The position numbers and the translations under genes were made by a program. From Lutjanus erythropterus (taxonomy: Eukaryota; Chordata; Actinopteri; Lutjaniformes; Lutjanidae): DNA of 64,000 nucleotides. Where the stretch lies: positions 37,399,260 to 37,463,259 of the forward strand of contig CM034603.1 of NCBI GenBank assembly GCA_020091685.1, given 5' to 3'. Positions within the stretch are counted from its first letter, which is position 1. Each line of letters opens with the position of its first letter. Positions 23,155 to 36,303 of this stretch are shown piece after piece. Below the pieces are notes generated by a model. That model saw nothing but the letters and a program-made list of their open reading frames with translations, ran no database searches and had not been told where the DNA came from.

Positions 23155-23860
23155 AAAAAAACATTAGTACAGCAGTCCAAATAGCAAGTTGGAGCCACAG
23201 ACTGTATGTTAAATAGGTTGCGATCCTGTTTAATATTCAATCTATGGTTGAAGCGAGTTGTTCCCCTCACCCTTTCCTCCCCAGACACGGCAGAGACAGG
23301 CAGGCTGCAGGAGCTCTGTGGTCCACGATGCGTGCAACTTCGTAAACTGTCAGTAACAAGCGAGGACGAGTCCTCCACTGTTAAGTTCATCAGCTGTTTG
23401 TAACTGTCAGTTTAGACCTGTCAGTTGTCTGTCAATGTAAAGTTAAGCCTGTTATCCTGAAAACAAAAGCCCACTGCTCTGAAATAACACACTCTGGACG
23501 ACGAGATAACAGGCTGCCTGTCTCACTGCTGCCAAACTCCATTAACATTTTGCTCAATTTAACAGTTAAGAACATCTACGCCTTCTACAAGATTATTGAT
23601 GATTTCTTACGGCTCATAAACAGACACTTACTCATTCTGTGAAAATTCTGCATTAATTTGAACTCTAATTAATTTGAAATGGACACACAAAACAGTTAGT
23701 CAGTAAGTAAGTCAGTCCAGAATGGAGGAGACACCTCAAAGCATTTATGTCAAGGAAAGTGAGCATTTCCATTTGAAATGTTTCCTTGATCTCTGATGAC
23801 ACATTGTGGTCATTTTATGATTTATTACAGTAAATGTGTTGCAGATTTCTCCTTTAACTG
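23155..23860 (+). repeat. Unrecognised interspersed repeat F, copy 2 (longest)
   Basis: It begins ACATTAGTAC.GCAGTC.AAATAG and ends ATTTTATGATTTA..GCAG.TTTCTCCTTTAA, the same boundaries as copy 3. Relative to copy 3 it carries about 130 extra bases near 23700-23810 and more sequence around 23225-23290. It shares GCGAGGACGAGTCCTCCACTGT and GGCTCATAAACAGACACTTA. Confidence 0.8.
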
Positions 23861-24484
23861 CATGATAAATGGGTACAGAAATTAAAAATAACTGATGAAC
23901 GGTTTGGATTTTCCACCATGTGCAGTAAAAATGCAGAAACCTTCCCTTGAACCACTGCAGCAAACAAATCAGTCGTCATGTGACACAAGGACAACATGAC
24001 TCCACGCTGAGGACACACTATGAACAGAGGACAATACATCACATCTGTCATGTTTCCAGTGAAAATGACCTTTGTCTGTATTTTAACTGTCCGGTAAAAG
24101 TTGAGCTTCCTCGTCACTCTCACCCTTCAAACGACTTTTTCTGCCCTTCAGCCTGAAACCCAGTGCTGAGGTAAGTGGGGCTTATAGGTTAACCGAGCAA
24201 ACAGCTGCTTCAAACATCTGTAAGTGTCGATTCTTGAAAGACTAGCTAAACACTTGTGCAAATTTAAGCTTTTAAAGGGCAACAGCAGGTAAACATTCCT
24301 GTGAGTGACTTTGAAACCGCTGAATGACTGAATGGGTTTCATGCACGTCTGCAAAACGCCAATACGTCCTGTATGACACACTGTAGCAGGTGGAGTGTTC
24401 GATGCGTCAATAAATCCTCTGTTCAATGTGCCACTATTGATTGAGGGGAAGAATCATGCTGCTGATGAGGTTTGGTTCGGTAAC

Positions 24485-24523
24485 CAGTGAAACTGGTGGT
24501 GAAGCAAAGCACCAGTTTCACTG
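24485..24523. repeat. Perfect 14-bp stem hairpin
   Basis: CAGTGAAACTGGTG (24485-24498) and CACCAGTTTCACTG (24510-24523) pair perfectly around an 11-base loop. No associated U tract, promoter or repeat copy was seen. Confidence 0.85.
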
Positions 24524-24764
24524 CAGCCAAGTTTGCAGCTGAGCATTGAACAAATACAGCAGATTAAAAAACAACATCGTCCTTTCCTGCACGTCCAACT
24601 CATAAAAAGTTAAATGTTTCTCAAAAACTTTTATAGATGCCATTAGTAATGTTCACCCTTTCTATTTAAACATCGTCAGAGTTCTCATTTATGTTTGGTT
24701 CATCTTGCTTCTTTAAAATCTAGAAGACTTTTTGTGTTGTCTTTAATGTTGTTAGTTCTGTCAA

Positions 24765-24862
24765 CTTGTCTTAAAGCTACCAATGACTGTTTTGAATTTC
24801 ATGACAATCTAATAGTTGTAAAGATATTTTGGTGATCCAACTGACTGACCTTGCCATCCCTA
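24765..24862 (+). repeat. Teleost dispersed-repeat fragment
   Basis: TTTCATGACAATCTAATAGTTGTAAAGATATTTTGGT..GACCTTGCCATCCCTA is a decayed version of a common fish repeat reading roughly 'TTTCATGGCAATCCATCCAATAGTTG..GAGATATTTCAGT..CATTGCCATCCCTAGAG'. Identification is from memory. Confidence 0.55.
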
Positions 24863-27800
24863 ACACCACAGTTTATGGTAGCTTAATAATATATAAATGT
24901 ATATGCAGAAACTCACAACTCGCAACTTGCAGCAGGTTTGCAGGTTTGGGAATCTCACAAAAAAGTTGTGTAACTGATAAAAACAGAAAACAAAAAAAGA
25001 AACATTTATATAAATTCACAGGTACAGACACAAGTGAAAATGACCTAAATATAGACGGGCAGTGCTTCAGAACAATAATATAACACATATGTTTTATGTT
25101 ATGCAAAGAAATTCTAATTCTAAGAATTCTAAATAGCTGCCAGGATTTTATTGTCAAAGCCTGCAACACAACCTTTGGGTCAAGTCAGACATCTTGGAGA
25201 AGTTCGGTGAGATCAGAGACAGTGAGAATAATGTTATCACTGCTTCTAAAAAGTTTTTGATAGCTGCAAGCTAAGCCCGTCGTCTCTATGGAAACACATC
25301 GACAGCTGCAGGAGCACAGCTGCAGCGCCAAATGAGAACACAAGTGAGTGACTGAGTGTGTGTGTTTAATCACAGCTCAGGTCGGGGGACTTATTATTAA
25401 CGGTTCCAGGTGGGTCCAGATTTATCGGCTCGGTTCTGGTTCTCAGCTCTGTGGGTGTGCTGTTAAACACTTCAGTCAGCATCAAGTCACTCTACCAAGA
25501 AAACACTTCCACAAACAACAGGGGGAGTCAAACGTCCAGAAAACCAGATAAAACATCAGAGATGTTATCATGTAAATCTGCTTAAACTAAGAACCTGCAG
25601 AGAATGAAACCACCTTTTACTGCAAGAACATTTCTACTGAGATGAAATCGGTTTATCCAGAATAATACTGCAGATACACTGTGGTTTATCTCAGAGACAC
25701 CAACTCAGAAAGACATCAACATCTGGGTAAAAGCTGACCTGTGAAAGAGGGACGACTGGACCGAGTGAGGAACACGCAGGAGGACAGTGGACTTCAAACA
25801 TTATTCTTACAAGTGCAATCATTTAAGTCAGACAAAAACCTGCTTTCATCCGTGTCCCTGTTTAATCTCATCTTATTTTTACCCAAGAAGACCTTTCTTA
25901 TTCCGTGTAACCTGTGAAGAACATCCTGCTCCTCATTTCACTAATTCCTTCCCCGGAGAAAACGGGAGCGCAGTGTTTACGTTTTCAAATCATTCTAAAT
26001 TCAGAGCTGAGCTCAGAGTCGCTGTCAGTGTGTGTGATTCAAGTAGCGCTCATTGTTGCATTGTGGACTTCACTGTAAGTAAAAGTATCAGTATCACCGA
26101 CTCTGAATAATTTGTCACGTCACAGTTATCAAGAAGCCAAAGATTTTATTCTATAGTTACTTTTGAGTTTTGAAAAATTAAAAAAATCTGGTTAAAGTTT
26201 TGTGAGGTGTCGTACGTACACTGACTTTAAACTCACTTTTCAAAGAAATGGCTCAATGAAAATATGAGATGCTCTCTCTGCTCTGAAACGCTAGGGGTGT
26301 GTCTGCTCCACTGTCTCAGTGTCAAACACAATGACAGCCTGAAAACAACCTGAAAACAACTTTAAACATGGACACTTCATCTAGCAGCTCTATTGGATGT
26401 GTCCAGACATGTTTGAGCCACCAGAGCCAGAGGACAGTGACAGGATGGTATTTTTTTATGTCTTATGTGTCGGGTTGTTGGAACTGAAGCGAGCTGAAGT
26501 GAACTGCCGAGCTGATTTGGACTGAGAGAGTCGCTGAAGGTACGTTTGCTCGGGCTAGGATTGCGCTAAAACAAAGATGAGCTCCATTTTAAAGTACTAA
26601 AATAGTAGTCAGGTGATATATATTTAGACTTTTTTGCTTTTCGTGTCATTTTACACCATTTAGTCTTCTCTAACTTTTACTGTGCAGGCATGGTGGCATG
26701 CAATTTTATGTGCAAATGCACACCGTAAATGCAAACATTGTCCTTACCTGAGTTAAATAGTGTCTTTAACTTAATTCATACTAGTCTTAATTTTACTCTC
26801 TTACACTGAGTTTCCTTTTTTGCTCTCAGACTTGGCTCATTCTGTAATTTTTTGGGTTTCTTAGGAAGTTTGGTGCAGTAATGCACAACTTTTCCCACAG
26901 TATTTGATTTCCTATTTTTAAGTAAACTTAACTTGTCAGAACTTATTTATTTTATATGATGACATACGTTGCCTGAAAAACAAAACCCGGGCCAAAATAA
27001 GTTCAGCATCCACTCGTGAATGCTGCAGATTCTTAGAAAGAATTAAGTGAATGAAACTGAAGCATTTTCTTAGATTTACATGCAAAATAAGTGTTGCTTG
27101 CTGTGACATATCTGAACAGGCAGGGTTGACTCCTTTTGAAGAAGCATTTACTGTATTTTCCAGATCAATGAGTGGATGCCATTTGGACAATAAAGAGGGA
27201 GGAGGGACCGTAATTAAATTTGGCTGCAAACATAAAACTTGTTGCTTTAATGTCAAAGTTTAAGAAATGAATTGTTTCTACTCTTTGAAATGTCATTTTT
27301 GTTTGACCCAACTAAGCACACAAGAGAAGTAAAATTCTATTTATGTTCTGACTGCAAATCATTCTGTCATCTCTGACCTGAACTGGTTAGATTTCAACAT
27401 CTCAGACAAAAACACAGCCTGCGTGTTTGGAGCTAAAAATTGGGCTAATCAGATGCAGTTTTAAATCCTGCCACATCTGCAAACATCAGAATACATTAAA
27501 AGCATCAGCGCCGTGGAGGAAAATCAATACGAGGCAGCAGAGAGACCTGCAGGGTAGAGAAACTGTCCTGTGAGCGGAAAGCTACAGGTATCTGCAAAGG
27601 TATATGCAAAGAAACACATTCCTAATTTCACTGTGTGTGTGATAACAGTGTTTGAAGTCCTCTAAAAATTCTTCAAAGGGAATTCTTAACAATGATGACG
27701 GCAGCATCGCATCACGTCATCTCCTCCTCCCAAAACCAGCGGAGCAACAAGCTCCTGCTCCTGTTCCTGCTTCTGCTGCTCAGATGTCATTTACATGGAG

Positions 27801-28044
27801 GTAAATCTGAAATCAGGTCACTGCTGAAAGTGATAAATAATCAGATTAGCCACAGGAGCAATGAGGTGCCTTCGACAAAAAACAAATTATAAAAGATCGA
27901 AACTGCACCAGATAGATTTATAGGTAATGAGTCTTTAAAATTCACATCAACTCATGACAGCCAAATCTTAACGAGAATGTAGAAAATGTAGAGTAGATAT
28001 TTGGGGAATTAACAAGGATGCACCAGACTGGGGAGTCATAATAT

Positions 28045-28190
28045 CTACTGAAGGCAGGAGGCACAGTATGTTTTAAATGCAAAATTAAATATTGTGCTGC
28101 AGAAATGTCCTGGCCTACACATCATATTTTTGCAGACTTAAAAAACGTCTGCATGGTACAGATCCTTGCAAAAAATCAACTTCAGCAGGT
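28045..28190 (+). mobile_element. Fragment of hAT family B
   Basis: AATTAAATATTGTG, CTGCAGA.ATG.CCTGG, ACACATCA and GTACAGATC.TTGCAAAAAATCA run parallel to 1005-1100 of the intact family B copy. Neither terminus is present. Confidence 0.5.
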
Positions 28191-28475
28191 CGGATGCTTA
28201 AACTCAGTGTGTTGTTTCAAATTTACTGCCAATGTGGCTGATGTTCAGACTAGTGGTGCCCAAATCTACACATTCTGAGGGTGTATCAAGTAGCTGGCAC
28301 ATCATATAGCTACTGTCTGCAGACAGAAGTACTTGGGCTGGCATGCTGAGTGCCTTTAAATGCAACTACACAAACACATACACAGAAGCTAATCTTTATT
28401 TATCAAATATTAGCGCAAAAAGCATAAAAATATCCATACACAAACATAAAAGTTTGGCTTTTTAAGTCTAGCAGC

Positions 28476-28876
28476 TGGATCTGGGTGATATAGTTGAAAA
28501 ACCTGTCTCCTATCAGTCAATAACGATAATTACTGATCATGTAGGTTGTGACTGACTACATGTTATGTATTCCAAAAGGTGGAAGCGGCTGGGGTGATAA
28601 AATGAGAAAAGTTTTGAATTTCTGACCAAACACCCTGATATTGTGCCAATATTGTAGGGAAAGTATTTCTGATTCTGATTCTGGATGACTTTCACAAAAG
28701 CAGATATAATAACTAAGTGGGCAAAGGCAAATAATAGAAGAGTTAGAACAGTCTGGTAAGTTCAGAAAATTACATCTCTTTACTGTAATGCAGAATTTAA
28801 AACCAGGAAAAGACAACATTTGATATCTAGTCTCATATCACAGTACAGTAAAATAGTGATATATTGCCCAGCCTTA
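28476..28876 (-). mobile_element. hAT-type MITE (family K, 'GGGCGATAT' type) with 7/8 target duplication
   Basis: The ends are TGGATCTGGGTGATATAG and ATATTGCCCAGCCTTA, imperfect inverted copies of (T)AGGCTGGGCGATAT. The flanks are ctagcagc (28468-28475) and gtagcagc (28877-28884), an 8-bp duplication with one change. The body (GCAAAGGCAAATAATAGAA, AACAGTCTGGTAAGTTCAGA, AACCAGGAAAAGACAAC) is one I recognise from many percomorph genomes. Confidence 0.8.
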
Positions 28877-28884
28877 GTAGCAGC

Positions 28885-31734
28885 GGAAACTGCAGGACAC
28901 GAGTAAATGCCATGATGTTGCATAGAGCACCTGTGTGGCAGGTCAATAAATCCAAAGGCACTGCCAGATTCTTTATGTTACCAAGCACACAAACACAGAC
29001 TAAACAGAACCAAAGCAGAGTTTGGAGCTTAGTGAAGTGAAGCAGTGAGCTGCTTCATCTCTGCAGAGAAGCAACACGGTCCAGCTGCTGGAAACACTCT
29101 GCTTTGTGAAGGTGAAAGAAACCTCTGGCTTGTTTCATCCTGGGCAACCCGAAGCCCAGGATGTAGTGACGGTGCAGCTGCAAAATGCAGTGTGGTTTTG
29201 GTGGAACATTTGCACATGCATTGCAGCCTGGGATTAAATTAGGTGTTCATACTGTTGGCAGCGAGGTTATAGGGTGACTTGCCATTTTCAGCACTTCGAG
29301 GTTGTTGTTGTTTGCCATACTGACAGGGATTGTTCAAAGAGTGGGTCCGCTCCATTTCTGTGCTCCAGTGCACCGCCTAACAACGGTAAGAGCCAGGAAA
29401 ACTGTATAAATGGAGTTTAATCTGTCAGCCAGTGACAGCAACCATCTAACAACGTCACACACAAGAAAAAGCCATTGTAGCTTTTCTAGTTGACAAAAAA
29501 TTGCCAGCATGAACAGTAAAGTTCACAATCTAATTTTATCTAAGCCTAATTAGCATGCATGAGTTCTCAGTTGATTTACAGGACAGGCGGTGTTACACGG
29601 TGTTGTACAGATTGTAAAACCCCCTGATGCAAACAGTGATATAAAAACACATTTTGACTTGACTCCATCTCCATCTCTCCTTTGACTTGTTTGTGTTTGT
29701 ATGGGCCATGTGGTCGATTTAGGTTGATAGCTTTCGCCATTGGTGCACAGACTCCGCCTGTTCGTGCACTAAAGGCAAACACTGGCGTGGTAAATAAATG
29801 TACACACAGACAGTGGAAGGGGAGGAGACTGCCACCTGAAATAGTCAACTAATGGCAGGTTGGCTGGCAGTAAAGCTTTGCTAGGACATTGCTAAGATGA
29901 TGCTAAATGATTATTATGGCATTAAGTGGTTGTAAAAGTAAATGCAAGGATGTTGTCAGTATTTGACAGGACATTATTAAAGTTTATGAACTTTCTTGAG
30001 AAGCTGATTATTACCTTTTTGTGATCTTTACACAGTAAACCCAAAACTGTGGGAGAAAAACAACATGGAAGAAGAAGTGTGTGTTTCCCAGAAAGCATAC
30101 TAATAAAAATCCAGCACGTAAGAATCAGCTGTTTGTCTGCATTATTCATTTACTACTTTTGCACAGTTACGCCCAAAATGAATGACAAACCCTGACAGTG
30201 CTAGTATCCAGTCTTACGAAGGCACTACGAAGCTTAAAAAAAAAAAAAAAAAAAAAAGCTTTAATTTCAACTGAATTATGTTTTTAATGACTGTATGCTT
30301 AAATGTAGGACAGAGAAGAACATTTCTTTAAAGATTAGATGTGGGGTCCCTCAGCTGTTGCCTCACATCAGACATGTCTGAGTGAACATCACTTCTTAAT
30401 GCACAAGTCTTGTCGTCCACAGAGAGCCTCAGCGGTGACGGAGCAGAAAGATCCAGACAGAGACGCACTACTGAGGCTCCACATGATGACGAAACTCAGA
30501 GCACAGTATGAGACTGAGGGCTGGCCAATGACGACAGGGGGCGAAAGTGCATCATGATGACGGGGGATTGGATCACGTGAAAACGGGGGCGGAGGAAAGA
30601 CTCAAACTCAAAGAAAAGTTTCAAGCCTGCATGGAAATTTGTATTCAAATAAGAGTACTCACAGCCAATCTCTACTCTTCTTTGCCCTGAAATAAATGTA
30701 GATAAGAGATGGAGAAGCACAAAAATGGGAATAAAACTACAGATCTGTGTTAAACTTTTGCACAGAAACATTTGGAGACTGTTTGCTGTGACGTTGTGAT
30801 GACTAATCTGAGTTTGGGGGCGTCGTATTTTGACTGACATCCCTTGGCACATGTGCGGTACATTCGGGGGCTCCCAGATTTTCATGCTGGCAATAAAGAA
30901 GAACACACAATGTCTCAAGTAGGTCACAGCAAATACAGCGATAAAACATGTTTGACTAGTGTGACATTTCATCATTGCCTCTGGTTTTTATTCCCACCTC
31001 CTCAGCTGAACGCTGTCGACAACACTACTGAAATGTCTCTCCATCAGCGCTTTAAGGATTATACAGCACTGGAATAAGTCCTCAAAGCCTTCTCTTCGGT
31101 AAAAACAGTACTGCCAAAATGAAAATCTCTCATCTAACATTTGATACATTAGTATGCAGTTCATTATTCCGAAATGCCAGTTCTGGTTTATATTCATAAA
31201 CACTGACTTGATTTCGCCGGCCAGCCATAAGCAACATGTTCTCACTTCCAACTCATCAAGTACAGCAGCTTCCAGGTATGACACTGTAGGTAGCCCTCTA
31301 GCATCTGTTTTGCATGTGCAGGGATCTGTAGTCGAGTTAACAATAACAAATATGCAACGTCTCTGCAGTCTTTCAAAATAAAGGCACAAAGATTGGGTTT
31401 AAATTAGTATGTAAACTTAATTGGTTTACGTAAATTATAAGTGTCAATAAGAATTCAACATTGAATATTCTCTACTTTGTAGAAGTATATTGAATATTCT
31501 GTACTTTGTAGTACTTTGTAGCTGACAGGAAGTAACCTTATTGTCACTTACAAACTAAAGTTAGTTGCCTCACTATGCACAGTTAGCACCTCGGTACATA
31601 TTGTTAATAGTATTTACCGTATGTTGTGTATATAGTGTTTTCACGCAATTTGATAATCACTTCAGAGCCTGTTAGAGATGTTAGCTAGCTAGGTAGCATC
31701 ATCATCTTCATTCAGACTAAACAGAAATAAAATA
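28885..31734. other. Unannotated stretch
   Basis: A 10-bp perfect hairpin CATCCTGGGC/GCCCAGGATG lies at 29136-29163. GTGTTGTACAGATTGTAAAACCCCCTGA (about 29601) resembles the tail of a fish retroelement. A 22-bp poly-A (30236-30257) sits between two AGCTT words. At 31462-31520 the word ATTGAATATTCT.TACTTTGTAG is locally duplicated. The 159-codon minus frame 30496-30975 is unrecognised. Confidence 0.45.
30236..30257 (+). repeat. Poly-A tract, 22 bp
   Basis: An uninterrupted A run following GAAGCTT. It could be a retroposed tail, but no retroelement body is recognised upstream and no target duplication was found. Confidence 0.9.
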
Positions 31735-32050
31735 AAGCTCACTTGGTTCGTCTTTCCACTGTTCCAACAATCCACCAACTCTCGTTTTGTCAAAATAAAA
31801 TCTCAACTCACTTGTGTTAGATGTGAAAATATTCTGACTCTAAACGCTGTCTGTCGCCTCTGCCTCTCTGATGCTCGACCTTCCTCTTTGTACTCTCCTG
31901 ATATGTTCTCATGTAATGCTGTGAATTAAGCTCTTTTGTTTTTGATGACCAAACCAGAACCTTTGGTGATTAATGGAACAGTGGAAAGATGAACTGTGAG
32001 GTTTCTGATAAGCTTTACTTTGTTTCTGTTGAGTTTGAATCATTCACTCT
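31735..32050 (+). mobile_element. Foldback-type repeat G, copy 1
   Basis: TCTTTCCACTGTTCCA (31761-31776) is inverted as TGGAACAGTGGAAAGA (31975-31990), and flanking words also pair imperfectly. The right arm continues TTTACTTTGTTTCTGTTGAG, matched at 44651-44680; the left arm is matched at 58905-59065. Confidence 0.65.
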
Positions 32051-33049
32051 ACATGGTGCAATCAGAAATGGTTTCACACGGGAAACAAACCCCAGTCTCC
32101 TGGGTGAAAGTCCTGCGTTTGTTTGAGCCATCCATCCACCCTACCTCCTCCACATGTGGACTTCCTTGCTCTTTATAGTACACAACCTGACTTCAACCAC
32201 ATATCAAAACATGGTACTAGAGAGTGACTCCTGAAATGAAGTCCTGAAGAGGGGTACCAACAGCGTCAGCTTAAGGGCACGGACCAAGCTGCTGTATTAG
32301 ACAAGTTGGAGGTGAGAACAGGCCAAGTACTCTCACATACATAAGCATTCACATGACTGCAGCAGCAGGCCATAAGTGTGAAATGCACTAATACTAATTT
32401 CGGAAAAACTAAACTTAGGACTCACACCATCCCTCCATTGTCATTGGGACCAGTCCTTTTTGGACAAACCTCAACTCCATCCCTGTGCCTCCTCCCTGCA
32501 GCTGTCCTTCATCTGCTCCAACAGGGCTAAACCAGTTCTTCATGATGCGACCCTCCAACCATTTCTGTCAGCTGTCGGGTCTCAAGCCCCAGGCTGTCCA
32601 CGATCAAGGTTTTTAGCCAAAGACATAAACCTGTTAAGCCCCCAACCAGGCCTCCAGCAGAGCCCGAGCACCTCCAAACCACAAGGACTTAAATCCTGAC
32701 TGACCGATTCATTTTTAATTTGCTAAGGAAGATACATCTGGCCACACTCCAATTCAGACAGATTTCCACCCATCCTGCTGTCAGGCCAATCACGACCGGT
32801 TATTTAATATGGGGTGGGTTTGCATTTCATCATTTTCACCTCAGGCACTGCCCCAACTTCTCTGAGTCGCTCAGTTCTTTATCACAAGTTTTGTGGTTGG
32901 ATGTCTGCCTGCAGATGCACTTTGGTCTGCGCCCCTTAGAAATAAAAAATGAACTGAGAGATCTAACAATGCCAGGCTACCTGCTACTCTTCATGGGCAA
33001 CAAACATCCACAAATCTGCCAACTAATCAAACATGAAGTCCCACTTTAT
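32051..33049. other. Unannotated stretch, pyrimidine/C-rich
   Basis: The stretch 32450-33049 is C-rich on the plus strand and holds two back-to-back frames (79 and 110 codons, 32460-32699 and 32720-33052). They may derive from an old mobile element, because they abut the repeat at 33050, but I recognise no motif. Confidence 0.35.
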
Positions 33050-33400
33050 TAAAGTGGACATGTTATCTTCATTATCAAACTCATACTTTTATTTTGGGTT
33101 CCAACCAGAATGAGTTCACATACTTTTATGTTAAAAAAACAACAACATTATTTTCCTCATAGCTGCAGCACCTTTATTCACCTTCTGTTTGAAGCATGTT
33201 GTTTTAGCTCTCGTCTTCTTAAGGCCCTCGAGCTCGTTCCAAATTCTGGTCCAAACTAGCTGTTCATAGTGCAAATATGATCACAAATGAGGCTTTTCAG
33301 GCAGTTCAGCAGGAGTGTTTTCTGTAGGAATAAGTAACTCCTTTTGGTGTGGACTACAGCTACAGTATGTATATTACACACTCAGTCAGTGTGAGTTCTC
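33050..33400 (+). mobile_element. Common percomorph MITE (L), degraded
   Basis: TTAAAGTGGACATGTTATCTTC, CTTTTATTTTGGGTTCCAACCAGAATG, TTTTCCTCATA and ATTCACCTTCTGTTTGAAGC match in order a very common fish repeat. Its distal part (GAGGCTTTTCAGGCAG, CTCCTTTTGGTGTGGACTA) follows. Just downstream (about 33480) CTCTTTCCCCGCCACTGATGAG is the start of another known fish repeat. Confidence 0.65.
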
Positions 33401-36303
33401 AAGGACAGCCCAGCCAAGTCCATTATTAATGCCTGTGACTTTTCAGGTACAAGATCCCAGGGCCAAAGCTTGTGTCTTAACTCTTTCCCCGCCACTGATG
33501 AGATATCTCCTCAATTGTTGTTTTCGCAGCCAGGCGATAGAGGACGCTGCGACAGATCATCTGTTAAAAAATACTGTCACCCTAAGGAGAAGAGAACTGC
33601 TGGAATGAACAGCAGAAGAAGAAGATGGTGTTGCGTGAAACAACTGGTGCTCAGCTGCAGATCCATGGGTCAGAGAGCCCGGGCACAGAGCGGGGCTGCC
33701 CCCGGACCTCCACAGGAGCCGGGACACGGCGAGGCTGCTCACATCGCAGCCCCTGGGAGTCACACAGCAGCTGGGTCAGACAGCGCTCCAGTCCACAGGC
33801 CTCTCGGACAGTGTTTTGGGCCACCAAATGTTAGCCGTACACACAGGTAATATAGTAATAATTTTCTTAAAAATGTGAAGCTGATGATCTGTTTAAAAAT
33901 GTCTTGTAAAACGCCATTTTCTCTGTTTTTTTGTCAGAAAAGTGGATTTTTTGATGCAACCAACCAACATTCAAGTGCCAATTAAAAAAAGAATGAATAA
34001 AGCTTGACCAAAGTGGCTTTTTGTGATTGAAACTGAAAAATCAGTGAAAATAAAAAACTCTGGTCCTGGCTGACAACTGACAACAAATAACTAATGAGGT
34101 ATCTATTCATATTCCTCAAAGTTTATTAATCATGTATCAGACTGTGTCAGAGACACTTAAATTTGATGAGCGTGACCACAACAGAACAATTCAGCTCATT
34201 AATCTTATCTTTATGTACGGTACAAAGACAGACTGGGAGTGTGTGTTTAACCCCACATATCAGGGGCTCCATGCAGATTATGAATTAGCGGGACTCGCTC
34301 TGTGACCCTGGAGTGTCCCTGCAGGCTCAGCGCTGCAGAGTCGGGTTGTTTTGGCACAGCCGCTGAGCCAATTCATCACCGCCGGCTCAGAGGGAGAAGA
34401 TAGATTTTGTTGTTGAGTGTGTGTGTGTGTGTTTCCCCAGAGTGAAGAGAGGAACATTATCTGGATGTTGTAGAGATGTAGGTTTGCAATTGTCATGATA
34501 GAGCCGTAAAACCCAGGTGCTCCACAAATCGTGGCAGAATCTCGACAGAGAATCTGAAGGAGAAACGGAGTCTTCTTACACAAAAACCGGTAAAGTCTGG
34601 ATGATAGAAACAGCCATCGAGGTTTCAGCTGATAACTGATTTCTAAAAGACTGCAGGTTCACAGTGAGGTGAGTCCAGGTCAAAGCTCTGATCCCTGATG
34701 ACTCCACCAGATAAATCCATCAGCCACGAAGGCGAAAAGAAGGAAGGCAAAGTGGGAATGAAATAAACTTAAAGAGAAGAAGAAGAAAAAGAAAAAGAAA
34801 AAGAAACGAAAGAATTGTGGCTGCACTGAACACTACAGAAGCTGAAGTAGAAAAAGCATTTAGTTACTCTTTAATAAATCCTCTGGGGTGTTTCCTGAGT
34901 GCCAACGTTGTAGGACGTGTTTCCCTGTTGCTCCTGACAATGTGACAGAATTTAATAATCTCCTGCTCAAGTCTGGTCATTTATAGCTTGCAAAATATTA
35001 CCGAGTCCCTGACAGCTGACATCTTTGGTAAACTTGGCTCTTTGTCATAAGTGTCAGCTCAGAGATTTCTTTGTTCAAAAAGAACTAAAAGAACCATTGA
35101 AAGAAAAGGCTGAACACCGCAGGTAAACTTTGCTAGACTGTGATATCTAGAGGCGGCAGTTAGCAAGCATCTGGATGACTGATGTGAGGATCTGGAGGGG
35201 ACATGCGATAAAGATAATATTTTGCTGGATTTGAGGAGCTCTGTCCAATGAGTTTATGGCCCAACTGCTAAAGGAAAGGACAAGACGCCCCTGCTAAATC
35301 GTGTCAACCGCGCCTAATTTATGTAAGTTTAAATTCGATAAATCGTGTCATAAATCTAGAGCAGCAATGATCATTTTAGATTTACATACAGGTGTATTAA
35401 ATGAACTAAAACATGCAGAACTCTCTGGTTTGGTCCTTTAACCTTGACTGCATGACACCATGATGCACACATGGCCTCAGTTATGGAAATGCAATGTATG
35501 CATCATATATTAACACACACAGGCTCTTTATGCAGACTTATACAAAGACTTTCTCTCTGACCTTCTGCTTAATGCCATCCATCCTGTGAATCCACCGCAT
35601 GCTGCTGCATTTTTCACAACTCAGGACGCTTTGATGCCCACTGAGGGTCGTTCTTCACTCGAGCTGAGGATCAGGACCAGAGGGGTGATGGTCCAAAACC
35701 TCTGTGTTTGACTTTAAAGATAACCTCTGATTTAAGAACATGGCTTCAAAAACTGACATGGAGAGAACCATCATATTTCATTTAATACGTCAATCATTTT
35801 TCACGTCTGTTCTTTGCACACAATTTTCCACTATTATGCTCCGGCCTGTATTGGAGACTTGCAGTTCAAACATAAATCACTGAAATGTAAAGTATTAACG
35901 TGTTGAGAGGTTGTCATAAAGAGCAGATGACAGTAATCGGATCAATGCTTCATGAGTGGAAAACCACCAAGTCAAAGACGTGACGGCAGAAAACTGGCAA
36001 TGTCACACCGTAATACAAAATAATTCTTTTGTTACTTGGACTGAAATGAAGTGTTAGGACAGCAGCTGTCCTTGAGACACCCCCGTCTTTATCTCCTGTG
36101 GAATATAGAGCCGATAACAACGCAAGCAGCGGCTCCTTAAAGATGCTTTTCTGCTGCATCACAGTACAATCCTATAGACTGTAAAAACAAACATGATAAA
36201 AAAAATCAGTCTGAAATAAACTGAGGAAAAAATAAATAAATAAATGTAATCTGTTACAGTAAATTAGAAAAACATGGAATTAAATTATGGTTACTAATCA
36301 AAC
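33401..36303. other. Unannotated stretch with a candidate conserved element (34250-34400)
   Basis: The stretch 33620-33850 is GC-rich and open in two plus frames, without recognisable protein motif and next to repeats. The part 34250-34400 is unique, CpG-bearing and contains homeodomain-type cores (ATGAATTAGCG). A short (GT)n lies at 34416-34432. The rest is AT-rich unique DNA. Confidence 0.4.
34777..34812 (+). repeat. (AAGA)n/(AAAAG)n simple repeat
   Basis: Short interrupted A/G microsatellite. Confidence 0.85.

Larger units (their letters stand above)
23861..28044. other. Unannotated stretch
   Basis: Besides the hairpin and repeat fragment listed separately, it contains an X-box match GTCTCTATGGAAAC at 25282-25295. 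A strong splice-donor-like string GAAG|GTACGT occurs at about 26539, but I see no open frame leading to it. Frames of 100 codons or so (25787-26110, 26936-27256) look random. Confidence 0.45.

Noticed and set aside
26520-26545. Strong splice donor GAAG|GTACGT
   Set aside because: No open frame or acceptor could be linked to it; it could only be a non-coding exon, which I cannot support.
30496-30975. 159-codon minus frame, the longest in the window
   Set aside because: No recognisable domain, unremarkable codon use, no splice or promoter context; expected length for chance in AT-rich DNA of this size.
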